A stretch of 64,000 nucleotides of DNA from JAICLK01 sp963810525 (GTDB lineage Bacteria > Patescibacteriota > Saccharimonadia > Saccharimonadales > UBA4665), in assembly GCA_963810525.1 (NCBI GenBank), contig CAWENB010000003.1:372001-436000 (forward strand), written 5' to 3'. The notes under the pieces are model-generated. The model was not told where the DNA came from. It searched no databases and saw only the letters and a list, made by a program, of their open reading frames with translations. The position numbers and the translations under genes are program-made. Below, piece by piece: positions 22,911 through 32,938 of the stretch. The number at the start of each line of letters is the position of its first letter. Positions within the stretch are counted from its first letter, which is position 1.

Positions 22911-25268
22911 ATGAAATTCTCACGTAAAAACTTTTTGTCGGTAGGGCTTACATCGACCGTCATGGTAGGGGGATTCTTGTTATTCGGCGGCTCGCAAGCC
23001 TTCGCCGCCTATCTGTATAACCCGTCGGATCTTATCAGCGACACTATCTTTTCCAACTCATCGTCCATGAGCGTATCGGCCATACAAACGTTTTTAAATA
23101 ACGAGAACAGCGGACTCAAAAGCTACTCCGATACCGAAAACTGCAGTCCGGCTAAGCCGCCGACTTCCTCAACCTATCCATACACTTATAGCTACACCTA
23201 CTACCCGCATTGCGGCAAGAAGGTCTCAGCCGCCACGATCATCTACGACGCCGGGAAAGCCTACGGCATCAACCCGCAGGCGATTATGGCGACACTGCAA
23301 AAAGAGCAGTCACTTATTACTACGCCAGATCCGCTTCAGAGTCAGATAAATTGCGCCATGGGTTACTCATCTTGCAATGGTGATTCTGGATTCTTTAGCC
23401 AGGTAGACAATGGCGCCTGGCAGTTTAGAACTGACATCAAACTTATGAACGGCCAGAACTGGTGGGGTTTTAGCGGGACAGCCGATTATGCTTGCAATAG
23501 TGCTGGATATGTATGGCCCAATGGCTACCCCAACCCCCCCAAGATTGAGGTATATAGCGCCGGATTATTCCCAGGACGAACTCTAACTATTGATGATCCA
23601 CACTATAGCGACGACCCATATTCTACAGGCAGGCCGAGGACTATAACGATAGCAAGTTCCGCGACAGCGGCCTTATATTGCTACACTCCCTACGTAGGTC
23701 CATATACAGACACCGGAGGATATTCGGGTACAGGATATTCGGGTAGTTTCAATTTCGTACAGTCGTTCGAGCAGTGGTGGGGCTCCACCGTCTATGACTG
23801 GGCCGGCGATGTCAGCGTGGCAGCCTACAGCGACGCGGCGCGCACCCAACCCGTCTCGCTCACCGGACCGTTCCTATCCGGCACCAAGCTCTACGTCACC
23901 GTTTCCGCCATCAACACCGGCAGCCAAACCTGGGACAGCTCGTTCACCCACCTCGGGGTGATTGGTGACTACACCAGCTCGTTATACGATACGTCATGGT
24001 TCGCCGATAACCGGCCGGCCGGGCTGATGCAGTCTTCGGTAGCACCGACGCAAACTGGAACGTTTGAGTTCTCGCTGACGACACCGAATGTAGACGGCAC
24101 CTACCCGCTCAATCTCGGCCTGGTTGCCGACGGCAAAAGTAACGGCTGGATGAAGGATAGCTCGACCTACCAGTTCAGCCTTCCCGTGAGCAATCCCTAT
24201 AACGGCGCCATTACGAGCTTGAACGCCTACAGTGACAGCAACCACACGCAACTAACTGATACCGCCGCCATGACCACTGGTGAAAAAGTCTACGTACAGA
24301 TGAAGGTAAAGAATATCGGGTCGAATACGTGGTCCAATGCGTTCACCAAGGTTTCCGCCGGCAGCAGTGCCTTCGATGACGGCTCATGGACCGCCGCGAA
24401 CCGTCCCGCCGCCATGGTGGAGTCGTCAGTTGCCGCGGGACAGACCGGCACGTTCGATTTTACCTTGACCGCGCCCGGCACGACTGGCAGTTATAACGAA
24501 ACCTTCGGTATGATTGCCGACGGACAAACCAATGGTACGATGCCGGCGCCGAACTTCACCCTCCCGATAAAAGTCGTTGCCTCGCCGCTCAGCACCTTCT
24601 ATTCCGGTTATAAGCTGTACCCGGGCCAGCAGATTTCCTCGCCCAACGGCGATTATACCCTGTCATTCCAAACCGACGGCAACTTAGTACTTCGGACCCA
24701 AGGAACGCCGGTCTGGTCGACCGGCACGACCGGCACAGGTACGGCCGTGGCAGTCATGCAGACGGACGGAAACTTTGTGCTGTATAATGCCGCCGGCAAA
24801 GTGGTTTGGGCTACCAAAACCGGCAGCGCCGGATCGGTTCTAAGTCTGCAGAACGACGGCAATCTGGTTATATATACTACGGGCGGGCAGCCGGCCTGGG
24901 CCTCGGGTTCTGATCATAATATTACGAATACCCCGTTCGTCCTAACAACCGGAGCCCGGCTTACCAGTGGTACCGCCAATAACGAGTTACTTTCCTCGAA
25001 TAGCGCCTACGCTTTGATCATACAGCACGACGGCAACCTGGTGCTGTACAACAAGGCCGGCAAACCGCTCTGGGCAACCGGTACCAATAACGGCAGCTTC
25101 TTTACGCTGCAGTCCGACGGCAACCTGGTGCTGTATACTGCCTCCGGTCACCCGGTCTGGGCATCCGGATCAAAGATCAAGGGTGCGGCTTCGTTACCCT
25201 TACAAACTGACGGCAATTTAGTCTTATACAGCTCCAGCGGCCGCGCCATGTGGACGACCGGAACCTAA
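22911..25268 (+). CDS. Secreted lysozyme-like protein with NBR1-type Ig domains and B-lectin repeats
   Basis: A 785-residue protein. A signal peptide ends at SQAFA-AYL (about residue 33). Residues 100-300 resemble a lysozyme/transglycosylase module: YDAGKAYGINPQAIMATLQKEQS holds the candidate catalytic Glu, with a later AMGYSSCNGDSGFF, GAWQFR and FEQWWGS. Two Ig-like domains of the NBR1 type follow (about 305-430 and 435-560), each with VNTGSxTWxS or KNIGSNTWSN, then DDGSW...NRPA and GTFxFxLTxP. The C-terminus has six B-lectin motifs (QxDGNLVLY type, e.g. LQSDGNLVLY). The mannose-binding QxDxNxVxY residues are largely intact. It suits a host-cell or glycan-binding adhesin that also cuts peptidoglycan. 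Confidence 0.8.
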   Translation: MKFSRKNFLSVGLTSTVMVGGFLLFGGSQAFAAYLYNPSDLISDTIFSNSSSMSVSAIQTFLNNENSGLKSYSDTENCSPAKPPTSSTYPYTYSYTYYPHCGKKVSAATIIYDAGKAYGINPQAIMATLQKEQSLITTPDPLQSQINCAMGYSSCNGDSGFFSQVDNGAWQFRTDIKLMNGQNWWGFSGTADYACNSAGYVWPNGYPNPPKIEVYSAGLFPGRTLTIDDPHYSDDPYSTGRPRTITIASSATAALYCYTPYVGPYTDTGGYSGTGYSGSFNFVQSFEQWWGSTVYDWAGDVSVAAYSDAARTQPVSLTGPFLSGTKLYVTVSAINTGSQTWDSSFTHLGVIGDYTSSLYDTSWFADNRPAGLMQSSVAPTQTGTFEFSLTTPNVDGTYPLNLGLVADGKSNGWMKDSSTYQFSLPVSNPYNGAITSLNAYSDSNHTQLTDTAAMTTGEKVYVQMKVKNIGSNTWSNAFTKVSAGSSAFDDGSWTAANRPAAMVESSVAAGQTGTFDFTLTAPGTTGSYNETFGMIADGQTNGTMPAPNFTLPIKVVASPLSTFYSGYKLYPGQQISSPNGDYTLSFQTDGNLVLRTQGTPVWSTGTTGTGTAVAVMQTDGNFVLYNAAGKVVWATKTGSAGSVLSLQNDGNLVIYTTGGQPAWASGSDHNITNTPFVLTTGARLTSGTANNELLSSNSAYALIIQHDGNLVLYNKAGKPLWATGTNNGSFFTLQSDGNLVLYTASGHPVWASGSKIKGAASLPLQTDGNLVLYSSSGRAMWTTGT

Positions 25269-26578
25269 TATAAACTTTTGATACCTGCCGTAGCTGCTAA
25301 GATGTGCTCGAAATCTTGCGCGACCATTTCCCAGGTTCGTACCCGGTATGAATGCTTGATGTTTGCTTCGATTCCTTGCAAATAGGCTTTATCGGCAGCC
25401 ATCTTGGCCATGGCGTGCATAAACGCTCCGGGGTCATACGGTGAAGCATAGACCGCCAAATCACCGCCCACTTCCGGCAGCGACGAGGCATTACTACTGA
25501 CGCAAGCCTTGCCATGCACGAATGATTCGGCCACCGGCAACCCCCAGCCTTCATAAAATGACGGAAATACCGTAAACAAGCAGTGATCATACAGCCAGGT
25601 CAATTCTTGATCGGACGGGCCCAGCAGAATCGATATTTCTGCTTTTATATCATTATCCTTACAGAGCAGAGCGTAGGCCTCTTCGGCCATCCAGCCCTTT
25701 TTGCCGGCAATAACCAGGTGCGGCATTGCTATGTTTCGTTCCTTCGCCAACTTGTACGCGTAATACAGCACCGTGTAGTTCTTGCGGATTTCAATGGTGC
25801 CGACGGCCAGAACGAATGGCTCCGGAATGGCCCGCGAAGGTTTTTTGGCATGGCCGCTTTCTTGGTCGGCAACGTTATCGTCGCCGAGGATAAGTACTTC
25901 AACCTTAGGTATATGAATCCGTTTGCGTTTCGCGAACCAGCCAACATCATTTTTGGTTGATTGTGAGATGGTAATCAGCCTGTCGGCGAGCGGAAATATA
26001 TCTTTGAAGTAAGTGCCGATAATCTTGTCGGCGCCCGGGTTGACGATGGCCGGATTCCGTACGGCGGTCAGGTCGTGAATAAAGTGGACCAGCTTAAAAT
26101 CTACTTGTCCCTTGGCAGTCCGGAGCGCCTCGACAAAGCCGCCGAATTGCCAGTTGCCATCCACAACGACGACAATGTCTCCATCGTCAAAAATATAACG
26201 CGCCAGCGGCGTCTGCTCACTCACATGGCGCACGTTTCGGTAGGATTTGCGCAGTTTGCCATAGGCCGTACGCAGTGAAGGCTCGAGCGGCGTACCGCGT
26301 ACCGCCTCTTTCAGGCCGAGCATCACGTGATGCTGCACCACCCCCAGACTGAGCGGTTTGGCGGCAGCCTGGTCGGCGGAAATTGCTACGTTAGCGGTCA
26401 AGCGAAGCTCGAGATCAGAAAACGCGACTTCCTGAAACGTGCCATTGCGGTAAATAAAGAAGCCGGCCTCCACATTCGATTCATGCAATTGCTTACCCAG
26501 GTTATACACGACCCGCTGGACACCAGTAAAGTTACCCTTCCAGTCGTAGATACCCGACACGTCATACCATACTTTCAT
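25265..26578 (-). CDS. GT4-family glycosyltransferase
   Basis: A 437-residue GT-B enzyme of family GT4. Its C-terminal nucleotide-sugar domain shows VLAVGTIEIRKNYTVLYYAY and FPSFYEGWGLPVAESFVHGK (the E-x7-E type donor-binding region), then CVSSNASSLPEVGGDLAVYA. The N-terminal part has WYDVSGIYDWKGNFTGVQRVVYNL, the acceptor-side Gly-rich loop. It overlaps the lectin gene by 4 nt at the stops (convergent), and its start overlaps the next upstream glycosyltransferase. It is the last gene of the FkbM-GT-GT operon. Confidence 0.85.
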   Translation of the reverse strand: MKVWYDVSGIYDWKGNFTGVQRVVYNLGKQLHESNVEAGFFIYRNGTFQEVAFSDLELRLTANVAISADQAAAKPLSLGVVQHHVMLGLKEAVRGTPLEPSLRTAYGKLRKSYRNVRHVSEQTPLARYIFDDGDIVVVVDGNWQFGGFVEALRTAKGQVDFKLVHFIHDLTAVRNPAIVNPGADKIIGTYFKDIFPLADRLITISQSTKNDVGWFAKRKRIHIPKVEVLILGDDNVADQESGHAKKPSRAIPEPFVLAVGTIEIRKNYTVLYYAYKLAKERNIAMPHLVIAGKKGWMAEEAYALLCKDNDIKAEISILLGPSDQELTWLYDHCLFTVFPSFYEGWGLPVAESFVHGKACVSSNASSLPEVGGDLAVYASPYDPGAFMHAMAKMAADKAYLQGIEANIKHSYRVRTWEMVAQDFEHILAATAGIKSLY

Positions 26579-28872
26579 GCACCCTGCTCCCAGCTTTGCT
26601 TAATCGTCTGCGCGTAACGCCCATAAGCAAAGTGTTCGCGCAGGTATGCCCGTGCCGCCCGACCGATAGATAGCAGTTTTTCCGGATGTTCGACCAGGTC
26701 ACGTACCGCCTCTAATACCTCGGCCTCGTTATTAACCTTTACGACAGTATCGTCCGGCAACTCACCGAACCAACCAACATCTTTGACGATTACTACCACG
26801 CCGTACCGCATTGCCTCCAGGGCACTCCGCGACGTTTCTCCATGGTAATTCGGGCGGTAATTGATGAGTATGGCACTGGCTCGAAGTTCATCCTGAAATT
26901 CCTTGTCGGTCAGATCATGTATGACCTCAACCTCCGGCTCGAGACCCCGCAGCAGCGGACTGTCGCCTAACACGCCATAACCGAATACCTTGACGCGCAT
27001 CTCCCCGAGTTTACCGACTTCCGCCACCAGGCGAATCCCCTTGTCTTCGGATATGATGCCGGCAAAACTGACCGTTGGTTTATGCGCCCGGCGAAGTTCG
27101 ATGGACGGCACTCCGATCGGATGCGGAACGGAATGAACCTTTGCCGCATCGGTCTCAGTGACCTCACTAATCGCCCGTTTTGCGTAGTTCGAGTGGCAGT
27201 AGAGCCGCTTCTGATGGCTGGCGATACTGGCAAGACAGCTTGAGTATTTACAGCTGAACGCTTCGTCCAGCAGTGCTTCGAAGTCCCGCCGCTCAGCGGG
27301 TATGAACCCGTAATTCTTCATGTAATCGAAGATGCCGTTAAGCTTGGTATCGTGCACAATCGCATTGGCCGGTAATCTCAAGGAATTCAGGATAGTCGTA
27401 ACGTGGAATTCGCTGTTTCCGATATGGTAGAGAATCTGATCATACCGTGCGGCCTGTGTGATATCGAAAGTGCCGGCCGGATAATAGTTGGCTGCATACT
27501 CCAGGATATTCGGGCGGACCGGCTCAAATTCGGTCTGGCCTTCTTCGATGAAGTAATCGATAGCATACCGTTGGCTCAGTTCGGCATGCACCTCGAACGC
27601 GTACTTGCCGACGCTCGAGTACGATGCGGGCGAGGGGCAGAAGATTGCCAGCTTGGGTCTCCTCGGCGCGGTATGGCAGCGGTCCACTGCCTCGAGAAAC
27701 AGCCGGGCCGTTTTATGCCAGTTGAACCTTTCCAGAATCGCCGGATATTCGCGCTTCTTACGGATCCCCGCGTCAGTCGTGGCGGGCGTAGCCTGCAACA
27801 CCTTTCTCAATGCCTCGGTCATACTTGCCACCGAATCGGGATTGAAAAAGAAAAAGGCCGACGGACTGATCTCCGCAAATACGGGAATGTTCGAACAGGC
27901 TATGGGTGCCTGCGCCGCAACGGCCTCCAAAAGCGGCATGCCGAGGCCTTCATACAGGGTCGGGAAGTATACCGCATTGGCATGTTTAAAGAGCCACAGG
28001 AGTTCGCCGTCCGTCACACTCCCCGGGAAAAGGACGTGGGGGCATACATCGCGCAGCTGGCGCTGGCTTTCGGCACCAAACTGGGAGGTTATGACCAGTT
28101 TTTCCGGGCCGTTCAAGGCCGCAAATGCCTGCGCCGCCAGGACATTATTTTTTCGAAAATCATCACCGCTCGGCATGAGTACAAACCCGTCTTTCAGCGT
28201 ATCGGCAAACTTCGGCGTCGTTGGCTTAATCCCCGTTCGATCCGCGGCCGCTCCAAAAATAGGCAAAATCCTTGCCGGATCAACGCCAAAGTAAACCGTC
28301 AGATCATCGGCAGTCGTCTGGGAATTGGTGACAAAGAGATCAGTCTTATACACTTCCCGAAACCGTTGGGCATAGTCAAGGCGGGGCTGGCCTTCAGGAT
28401 CGTGAAAGTACTGACGGTAGTAGAGGTAGGGAATGAGGTCGTGAAAGAGCATGAGATTGGCCGTACCCTGCGTGGGAAAAACCGGATAGATTTCCCGGCT
28501 GAACATAGCCGGGATAAAGAAAACCGTGTGCGCAAAACGGTCACCAGTAAGCAGCGGTGCAACCAGCTTATCGAGTCTTGATCTGTTTTCAGCCGCCGCG
28601 TCATTGAATACCGCTCCATCCGCCTGATAGAGAAATTCACCTTCCAGCATCCTGCCCTTGAAGCTCTTCACCAGCGCCTTGTCTTCCGCGCTCAGCTGCG
28701 CCAAGCGGGTATTGATTACAAAGACCCACTGCAATTGACCTTCCTTCGATTGCGCGACCACACCGGCCAGCAGACTCTGTAAATAAAATCCCATCCCCCG
28801 CTTACGGTCGGCTGCCTGTAAAACCTGGCAATCCACGATAAGCTGGATACGCTCTGCTTTCGGCTTAACCAT
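26575..28872 (-). CDS. Tandem two-domain GT4 glycosyltransferase
   Basis: A 765-residue protein holding two GT-B units. Unit 1 (about residues 10-390) has FVLMPSGDDFRKNNVLAAQA and FPTLYEGLGMPLLEAVAAQ, with CSNIPVFAEI. Unit 2 (about 400-765) has LAIFCPSPASYSSVGKYAFE, VPHPIGVPSIELR, then VSFAGIISEDKGIRLVAEVG and NYRPNYHGETSRSALEAMRY. The ATG at 28872 overlaps the FkbM stop by 8 nt; longer versions would run back into that gene. Such fused enzymes often add alternating sugars in O-antigen-like polymer synthesis. Both donor sites look intact. Confidence 0.85.
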   Translation of the reverse strand: MVKPKAERIQLIVDCQVLQAADRKRGMGFYLQSLLAGVVAQSKEGQLQWVFVINTRLAQLSAEDKALVKSFKGRMLEGEFLYQADGAVFNDAAAENRSRLDKLVAPLLTGDRFAHTVFFIPAMFSREIYPVFPTQGTANLMLFHDLIPYLYYRQYFHDPEGQPRLDYAQRFREVYKTDLFVTNSQTTADDLTVYFGVDPARILPIFGAAADRTGIKPTTPKFADTLKDGFVLMPSGDDFRKNNVLAAQAFAALNGPEKLVITSQFGAESQRQLRDVCPHVLFPGSVTDGELLWLFKHANAVYFPTLYEGLGMPLLEAVAAQAPIACSNIPVFAEISPSAFFFFNPDSVASMTEALRKVLQATPATTDAGIRKKREYPAILERFNWHKTARLFLEAVDRCHTAPRRPKLAIFCPSPASYSSVGKYAFEVHAELSQRYAIDYFIEEGQTEFEPVRPNILEYAANYYPAGTFDITQAARYDQILYHIGNSEFHVTTILNSLRLPANAIVHDTKLNGIFDYMKNYGFIPAERRDFEALLDEAFSCKYSSCLASIASHQKRLYCHSNYAKRAISEVTETDAAKVHSVPHPIGVPSIELRRAHKPTVSFAGIISEDKGIRLVAEVGKLGEMRVKVFGYGVLGDSPLLRGLEPEVEVIHDLTDKEFQDELRASAILINYRPNYHGETSRSALEAMRYGVVVIVKDVGWFGELPDDTVVKVNNEAEVLEAVRDLVEHPEKLLSIGRAARAYLREHFAYGRYAQTIKQSWEQGA

Positions 28873-29998
28873 AGAGCACGCTCCTGGCGAGTTTTCTGGC
28901 AACCTTCTGACCGACAAAGAACGACTTGGCCGCAATTTTCCACGGTAGCGGCTTAAGCCTGCGCAGCGGTGAGGTGCGTCGCTTGCCAATATTCATTGCA
29001 TCTCTCTTATGAATAAACGCCAGCAGGTCCGAGGCCGACCCGCGCTGGCCGGTAAGCCGATTTGCAATTGCATGATCCGGCCGGTAGGCCAGGCCGCTGT
29101 AGGCTACGGTACCTTTTGCCCGCCGGTTCAACCGCAGCTGGACCTCTGCCGATAACTGCTTGGCCAGGAAACGGACGTCCCGTTGCCGGCGATGTAGGCT
29201 GGCGATTTCAGCCTCCATATCCCGCACGGTGACAGAAAGCGCTTTTAGCTGCCGTACCTGCGGCTGGAATTCTTCAGTGACCTGGAGGGTTGTCTCCTGC
29301 TCGATTTCGACTGAGGTCGGATAGTATACCGGGTTGCCGGATAAGGCAATGTCGGGGTAGTTAAAGAAATCTTTGCGGTACATCGCCTCGTCTGCTAGAT
29401 AGTAGCCGTTAATCCCGTCAAAGAAGACTTCATGGTAATGATGCTGTTTAAGGAGGGGCCTCCAATCTTTTGAGATATGATTTGCCTCAATACAAACGAG
29501 CTCCGGCCGCACTCCTACCCAACCGTATCCGCCGAGTACTTCAAACTCGTAACCCTCAACGTCTACTTTAATAAAATGTATATGTTCGATGCGGTGCGCT
29601 GAAACGACTTCCTCGAGTGTCTTGACCGGAACCTCATATTCCTCGAATTTGGCGGTAGGAAAGGGGTGATCACCCTTTTCGTAGAAATCTATCATTGAGG
29701 CGTCAAAGGTCGATAGGCCGTCTCCGTTCACGTATTCGCGAAACGTCAGGCTACCCTGCTCATTTGATAGACCGATATTCAGGTTTATGTCGCGGGCCCG
29801 CTGCTCTTGCAACGCTTTAAAGTGCCGGGCAATCGGTTCCACATTCATTCCGGACCAGCCCTCATCGTAGAGCAGCTTCGTTACCGAATCGATGACCGGA
29901 TCATTGGCGCCAACGTCAATATAGAACCCCTTCTCGACATCCGGAAAAAACCCCTTAATAAAAAGGTCTTCCTTGTTTTGCGCATAATAAAGCCTCAT
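28865..29998 (-). CDS. FkbM family methyltransferase with C-terminal coiled coil
   Basis: A 377-residue protein. Residues 1-225 form a FkbM SAM-dependent methyltransferase: FYIDVGANDPVIDSVT is the SAM motif I, MNVEPIARHFKAL motif II and IHFIKVDVEGYEFEVLGG the catalytic-region block. FkbM enzymes O-methylate sugars or polyketides. A predicted coiled coil (VRQLKALSVTVRDMEAEIASL) and a basic tail follow, which could tether it to the glycosyltransferases encoded next. TATAAT lies 10 nt before the start codon, giving a very short leader. Confidence 0.85.
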   Translation of the reverse strand: MRLYYAQNKEDLFIKGFFPDVEKGFYIDVGANDPVIDSVTKLLYDEGWSGMNVEPIARHFKALQEQRARDINLNIGLSNEQGSLTFREYVNGDGLSTFDASMIDFYEKGDHPFPTAKFEEYEVPVKTLEEVVSAHRIEHIHFIKVDVEGYEFEVLGGYGWVGVRPELVCIEANHISKDWRPLLKQHHYHEVFFDGINGYYLADEAMYRKDFFNYPDIALSGNPVYYPTSVEIEQETTLQVTEEFQPQVRQLKALSVTVRDMEAEIASLHRRQRDVRFLAKQLSAEVQLRLNRRAKGTVAYSGLAYRPDHAIANRLTGQRGSASDLLAFIHKRDAMNIGKRRTSPLRRLKPLPWKIAAKSFFVGQKVARKLARSVLYG

Positions 29999-30052
29999 AT
30001 TTTTACATATTATACGTTAGTATTGGCCGGATGTGCACGCGGCGTGTCCGGC

Positions 30053-30796
30053 CTAACTAACCGGATGCTGCGCCACGTATTCATACAGGGCCATGTCAGC
30101 TTCATTAACTGAGACGATTCGGTCGTAAACTTTTCGAGAAAGATCAATGTTGCGATGATCGGACGGGGTTTGATTTAACCTCGGCACTTTCAATCTTGCG
30201 CCGCGCTTACTGCCGAGTCTTTTAAGCAATACCGGCAACTCCTCGTCCAACTTTTCGGTGGTTCCGTACCAGAAAAAGTCGCGTTGCAGGTTCCTGATTG
30301 CACGGTTATAAAAATAGGCATACGCTACATCCCCTATAGTCACGTGCCGGCTCGGACTCGTAGCGATAAATCGGCACTGCGTATTGCTGAAGGTGGCGCG
30401 CACAGAAGGGTCAAGCGAATTTAGAAAATCTTCAATGTTTTCGGAGCGTATCGCCCTGGCCACGCCGGCGTGAAACGGATCATTTTTCTTAGTGCCCTGG
30501 TAGGTATCCGCCTGGGCTTTCCAGTAGGTATAGAGGGAAACGACCCGTTCTACCGGATGCCGGATAACGGTGATAAATCTGGGATTTTTGATGTTGTCGG
30601 AGTCTCCTACCCCAAAATGCCCGGAAAATACGTCGAACTGGGAAAGCTCGGACTGCGAGTATTTACGGAGGTCCGGATAAAACTTAGCCGGGCAAAACTT
30701 GAGATCAGACAAATGTTGCGCCAGGAAGGCATCGACACTGCTACCACCGGTTTTCGGAATGTGAATATAGACAATCGGACCCTCTGAACGTTCCAT
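30053..30796 (-). CDS. Sulfotransferase family protein
   Basis: A 247-residue cytosolic enzyme. IVYIHIPKTGGSSVDAFL is the 5'-phosphosulfate-binding loop and FITVIRHPVERVVSLYTYW the 3'-phosphate-binding block of PAPS-dependent sulfotransferases (Sulfotransfer_2 type, which acts on carbohydrates). The rest is helical and less conserved. It is placed between the exporter and the glycosyltransferase operon, consistent with sulfation of the exported glycan. No PAPS synthesis genes lie in the window. Confidence 0.8.
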   Translation of the reverse strand: MERSEGPIVYIHIPKTGGSSVDAFLAQHLSDLKFCPAKFYPDLRKYSQSELSQFDVFSGHFGVGDSDNIKNPRFITVIRHPVERVVSLYTYWKAQADTYQGTKKNDPFHAGVARAIRSENIEDFLNSLDPSVRATFSNTQCRFIATSPSRHVTIGDVAYAYFYNRAIRNLQRDFFWYGTTEKLDEELPVLLKRLGSKRGARLKVPRLNQTPSDHRNIDLSRKVYDRIVSVNEADMALYEYVAQHPVS

Positions 30797-30937
30797 ACAG
30801 TAAAGCCTTACACCCCCCTTATGCGATTGTCTCTACTATAGCACTTACCATGCTAAGTTTGGCAATAAATCCCATTCGTCGGGAGATGACCGTCCCACAG
30901 CCAAGTCCTGAAAGTTCCCGGTCGCCGGGGGCAATCG

Positions 30938-32131
30938 CTAGAATTTTTCCACGACAACTTCTACGGGCGGGTCAGCGGGAAAATTCGATTTTTCCTGTTT
31001 CAGTACCGTGAACATGGCGACTTCTTCAGCCCAGTCCGCAATGGTCGCGCCGCCTTTATAGACTACGGCAAAGTCTACGTAGTGGGTGCCGTGGCTGAAT
31101 ATGTTGGGGATGGACCACTCTATCTTGACTTTGGTTCCCGCGCTCAAAAGACCAAAGACCTGATGAAGCCGCATGGTGTTGGTACCAAGCAGCGGCCGGC
31201 GATCGGCACTCTTGATCGCAAAACCAAACACCGGGCTGTCTATGTCCCGACGCACCTCGGCAATGGCCGTAAGTTTGAGGGGCTCGTCTTCATGGAGGTT
31301 GTTAGGCACCACCATTTTCTGGTACGTCATCGCGCCGTCCCCCCAACGTTTCGCGTCTTTTGATTTCTCCCCTTCTTCCTGCTTATCTTCGATAAACATC
31401 CTGCTGTACGCGGAAGCCACCTCCGCCGCAGTTCCGCGTGCCAGTACTTTACCGTTTTCAATCAGGAGCGCCCGGTCGCAGTACTGCCGGACGGCCCCCA
31501 TATCATGCGTCACCAGGATGACTGTGGTACCCCGCGCTTTGAGTTCGCGGAAGTAATCAAAGCACTTACCCTGGAAATCGGCGTCACCCACGGCAAGCAC
31601 TTCATCCACTAAGAGCGTATCGGCCTCGGCTTTGACGGCAACTGAAAACGCCAGACGAACTTGCATGCCGGAGGAATAGTTCTTGAGCTTCTGATCCATG
31701 AACTGTTCCAGCTCCGCAAAGGCTACTATTTCATCGTACATATCATCCACTTGCTTCTGCGAAAAACCCATCATGGCGCCATTCAAATAGACATTCTCCC
31801 GACCCGTCAGCTCCGGGTTAAACCCGACACCCAATTCAATAAACGGAACCAGTTTGCCTATGGTTGTTATGTGGCCTTTGGTCGGTTGGTATATCCCCGC
31901 CAACATCTTGAGCATAGTACTCTTACCGCTCCCATTGCGGCCAACAACGCCAAAAAATTCCCCTTTTTTAACTTCGAAACTAACCCCACGAAGCGCATGC
32001 TGCGTTTCCTTCGTCCGCCACGCCCTTCCTTTAGCCAAGCTCGTCACGATACCTTTGACGGAATTTACCTTGTCGTGAGGCAGGAGAAAATCTTTTTTAA
32101 CGTGCTCAACCTTGATCGCGACTTCTTCCAT
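30938..32131 (-). CDS. Polysaccharide ABC exporter, ATP-binding subunit (Wzt-like)
   Basis: A 397-residue ATPase. Walker A is GVVGRNGSGKST, signature NYSSGMQVRLAFSVA and Walker B LLVDEVLAVGD, with H-loop LVTHDMGAV; AEADTLLVDEVLAVGDADFQ is characteristic of the teichoic acid/O-antigen exporters (TagH/Wzt/RfbE). After about residue 250 it has a C-terminal extension predicted as a beta-sandwich, like the Wzt carbohydrate-binding domain that recognises the terminal modification of the glycan. It starts directly after the permease stop. Confidence 0.9.
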   Translation of the reverse strand: MEEVAIKVEHVKKDFLLPHDKVNSVKGIVTSLAKGRAWRTKETQHALRGVSFEVKKGEFFGVVGRNGSGKSTMLKMLAGIYQPTKGHITTIGKLVPFIELGVGFNPELTGRENVYLNGAMMGFSQKQVDDMYDEIVAFAELEQFMDQKLKNYSSGMQVRLAFSVAVKAEADTLLVDEVLAVGDADFQGKCFDYFRELKARGTTVILVTHDMGAVRQYCDRALLIENGKVLARGTAAEVASAYSRMFIEDKQEEGEKSKDAKRWGDGAMTYQKMVVPNNLHEDEPLKLTAIAEVRRDIDSPVFGFAIKSADRRPLLGTNTMRLHQVFGLLSAGTKVKIEWSIPNIFSHGTHYVDFAVVYKGGATIADWAEEVAMFTVLKQEKSNFPADPPVEVVVEKF

Positions 32132-32938
32132 CTAAATATCCTCGGCAAAGTACTTAGAACGATGCCGGAAATAGAACCCGGCTCCGGTTACTACCACAAA
32201 CGTCAGGCCGACCGGTATCAACCATATCCAGTTGTCGCCGCCATAGACTTTGTTAATCGTTTCCGTGTCGGTTGTCACCAAGGCATAACGGGCATCTTGA
32301 ATAATTTGAGCCATGGGGTTCAGTATCAAAAACTTGGCATATTCATGCGGCACCCGGCTCAATGCGTAAAAGATGGGGGTCGCAAAGAATCCTGCCTGAA
32401 TGACCACCTCCCATATGTATGACACGTCCCGAAACCGCACGTAGAGCGCGCTTAAGAAAAAAGCGAGGCCGATCGCAAAAATGAACATCTCACCTATCAA
32501 GGGAAAGATCAGGAAGGCCCTGAGGCTGAGCTCGATATGCCCGAAGGCCATAAAGACACCGATAACGACGAAGTTGAGGAGCAGGTTAATAAGCGCCGAG
32601 AATGAGCCGGCCAGGACAATAACATATTTCGGAAAATTTATTTTGCGAAGCAGATCGCCGCGGCCGACGATGGCAGCCACGCCACCGAGCGTAACTTCCG
32701 TGAAATAGCTCCACAAAACAATACCCAGGAGCAGATAGACGGCATAGTGCGGTACGGCGTTGCCAACGTCAAAGATCTTTGTGTAAACCAGATAAAGGAT
32801 AACGAACAGCAGCAACGGCCGGAGCAGTGACCACACATAACCGAGTACTGAGCCTTGGTAACGGAGCTTAAAATCTGTCTTTACCAGCTGTCTGAGCAAT
32901 ATGACAGAATAGCGATACCGCTCTATCGTTTTTATCAT
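32132..32938 (-). CDS. Polysaccharide ABC exporter, permease subunit (Wzm-like)
   Basis: A 268-residue ABC-2 permease with six membrane segments (near residues 33-55, 63-85, 105-130, 140-165, 170-195 and 232-255). DFKLRYQGSVLGYVWSLLRP is the amphipathic N-terminal motif of the TagG/Wzm/RfbD family. A CCGGAG lies next to the ATG and a TAAAAT upstream. With the Wzt-like ATPase it would flip a lipid-linked polysaccharide outward. Confidence 0.9.
   Translation of the reverse strand: MIKTIERYRYSVILLRQLVKTDFKLRYQGSVLGYVWSLLRPLLLFVILYLVYTKIFDVGNAVPHYAVYLLLGIVLWSYFTEVTLGGVAAIVGRGDLLRKINFPKYVIVLAGSFSALINLLLNFVVIGVFMAFGHIELSLRAFLIFPLIGEMFIFAIGLAFFLSALYVRFRDVSYIWEVVIQAGFFATPIFYALSRVPHEYAKFLILNPMAQIIQDARYALVTTDTETINKVYGGDNWIWLIPVGLTFVVVTGAGFYFRHRSKYFAEDI

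Noticed and set aside
24640..25265. Regularly spaced repeats at the end of the lectin gene, first considered as a repeat array or CRISPR
   Set aside because: They are in frame, encode QxDGNxVLY lectin motifs and differ at synonymous sites; no identical repeats or spacers.
27403..28581. 392-residue plus-strand open frame
   Set aside because: Antisense to the tandem glycosyltransferase, whose motifs are unambiguous; the long frame is a by-product of its GC-rich codons.
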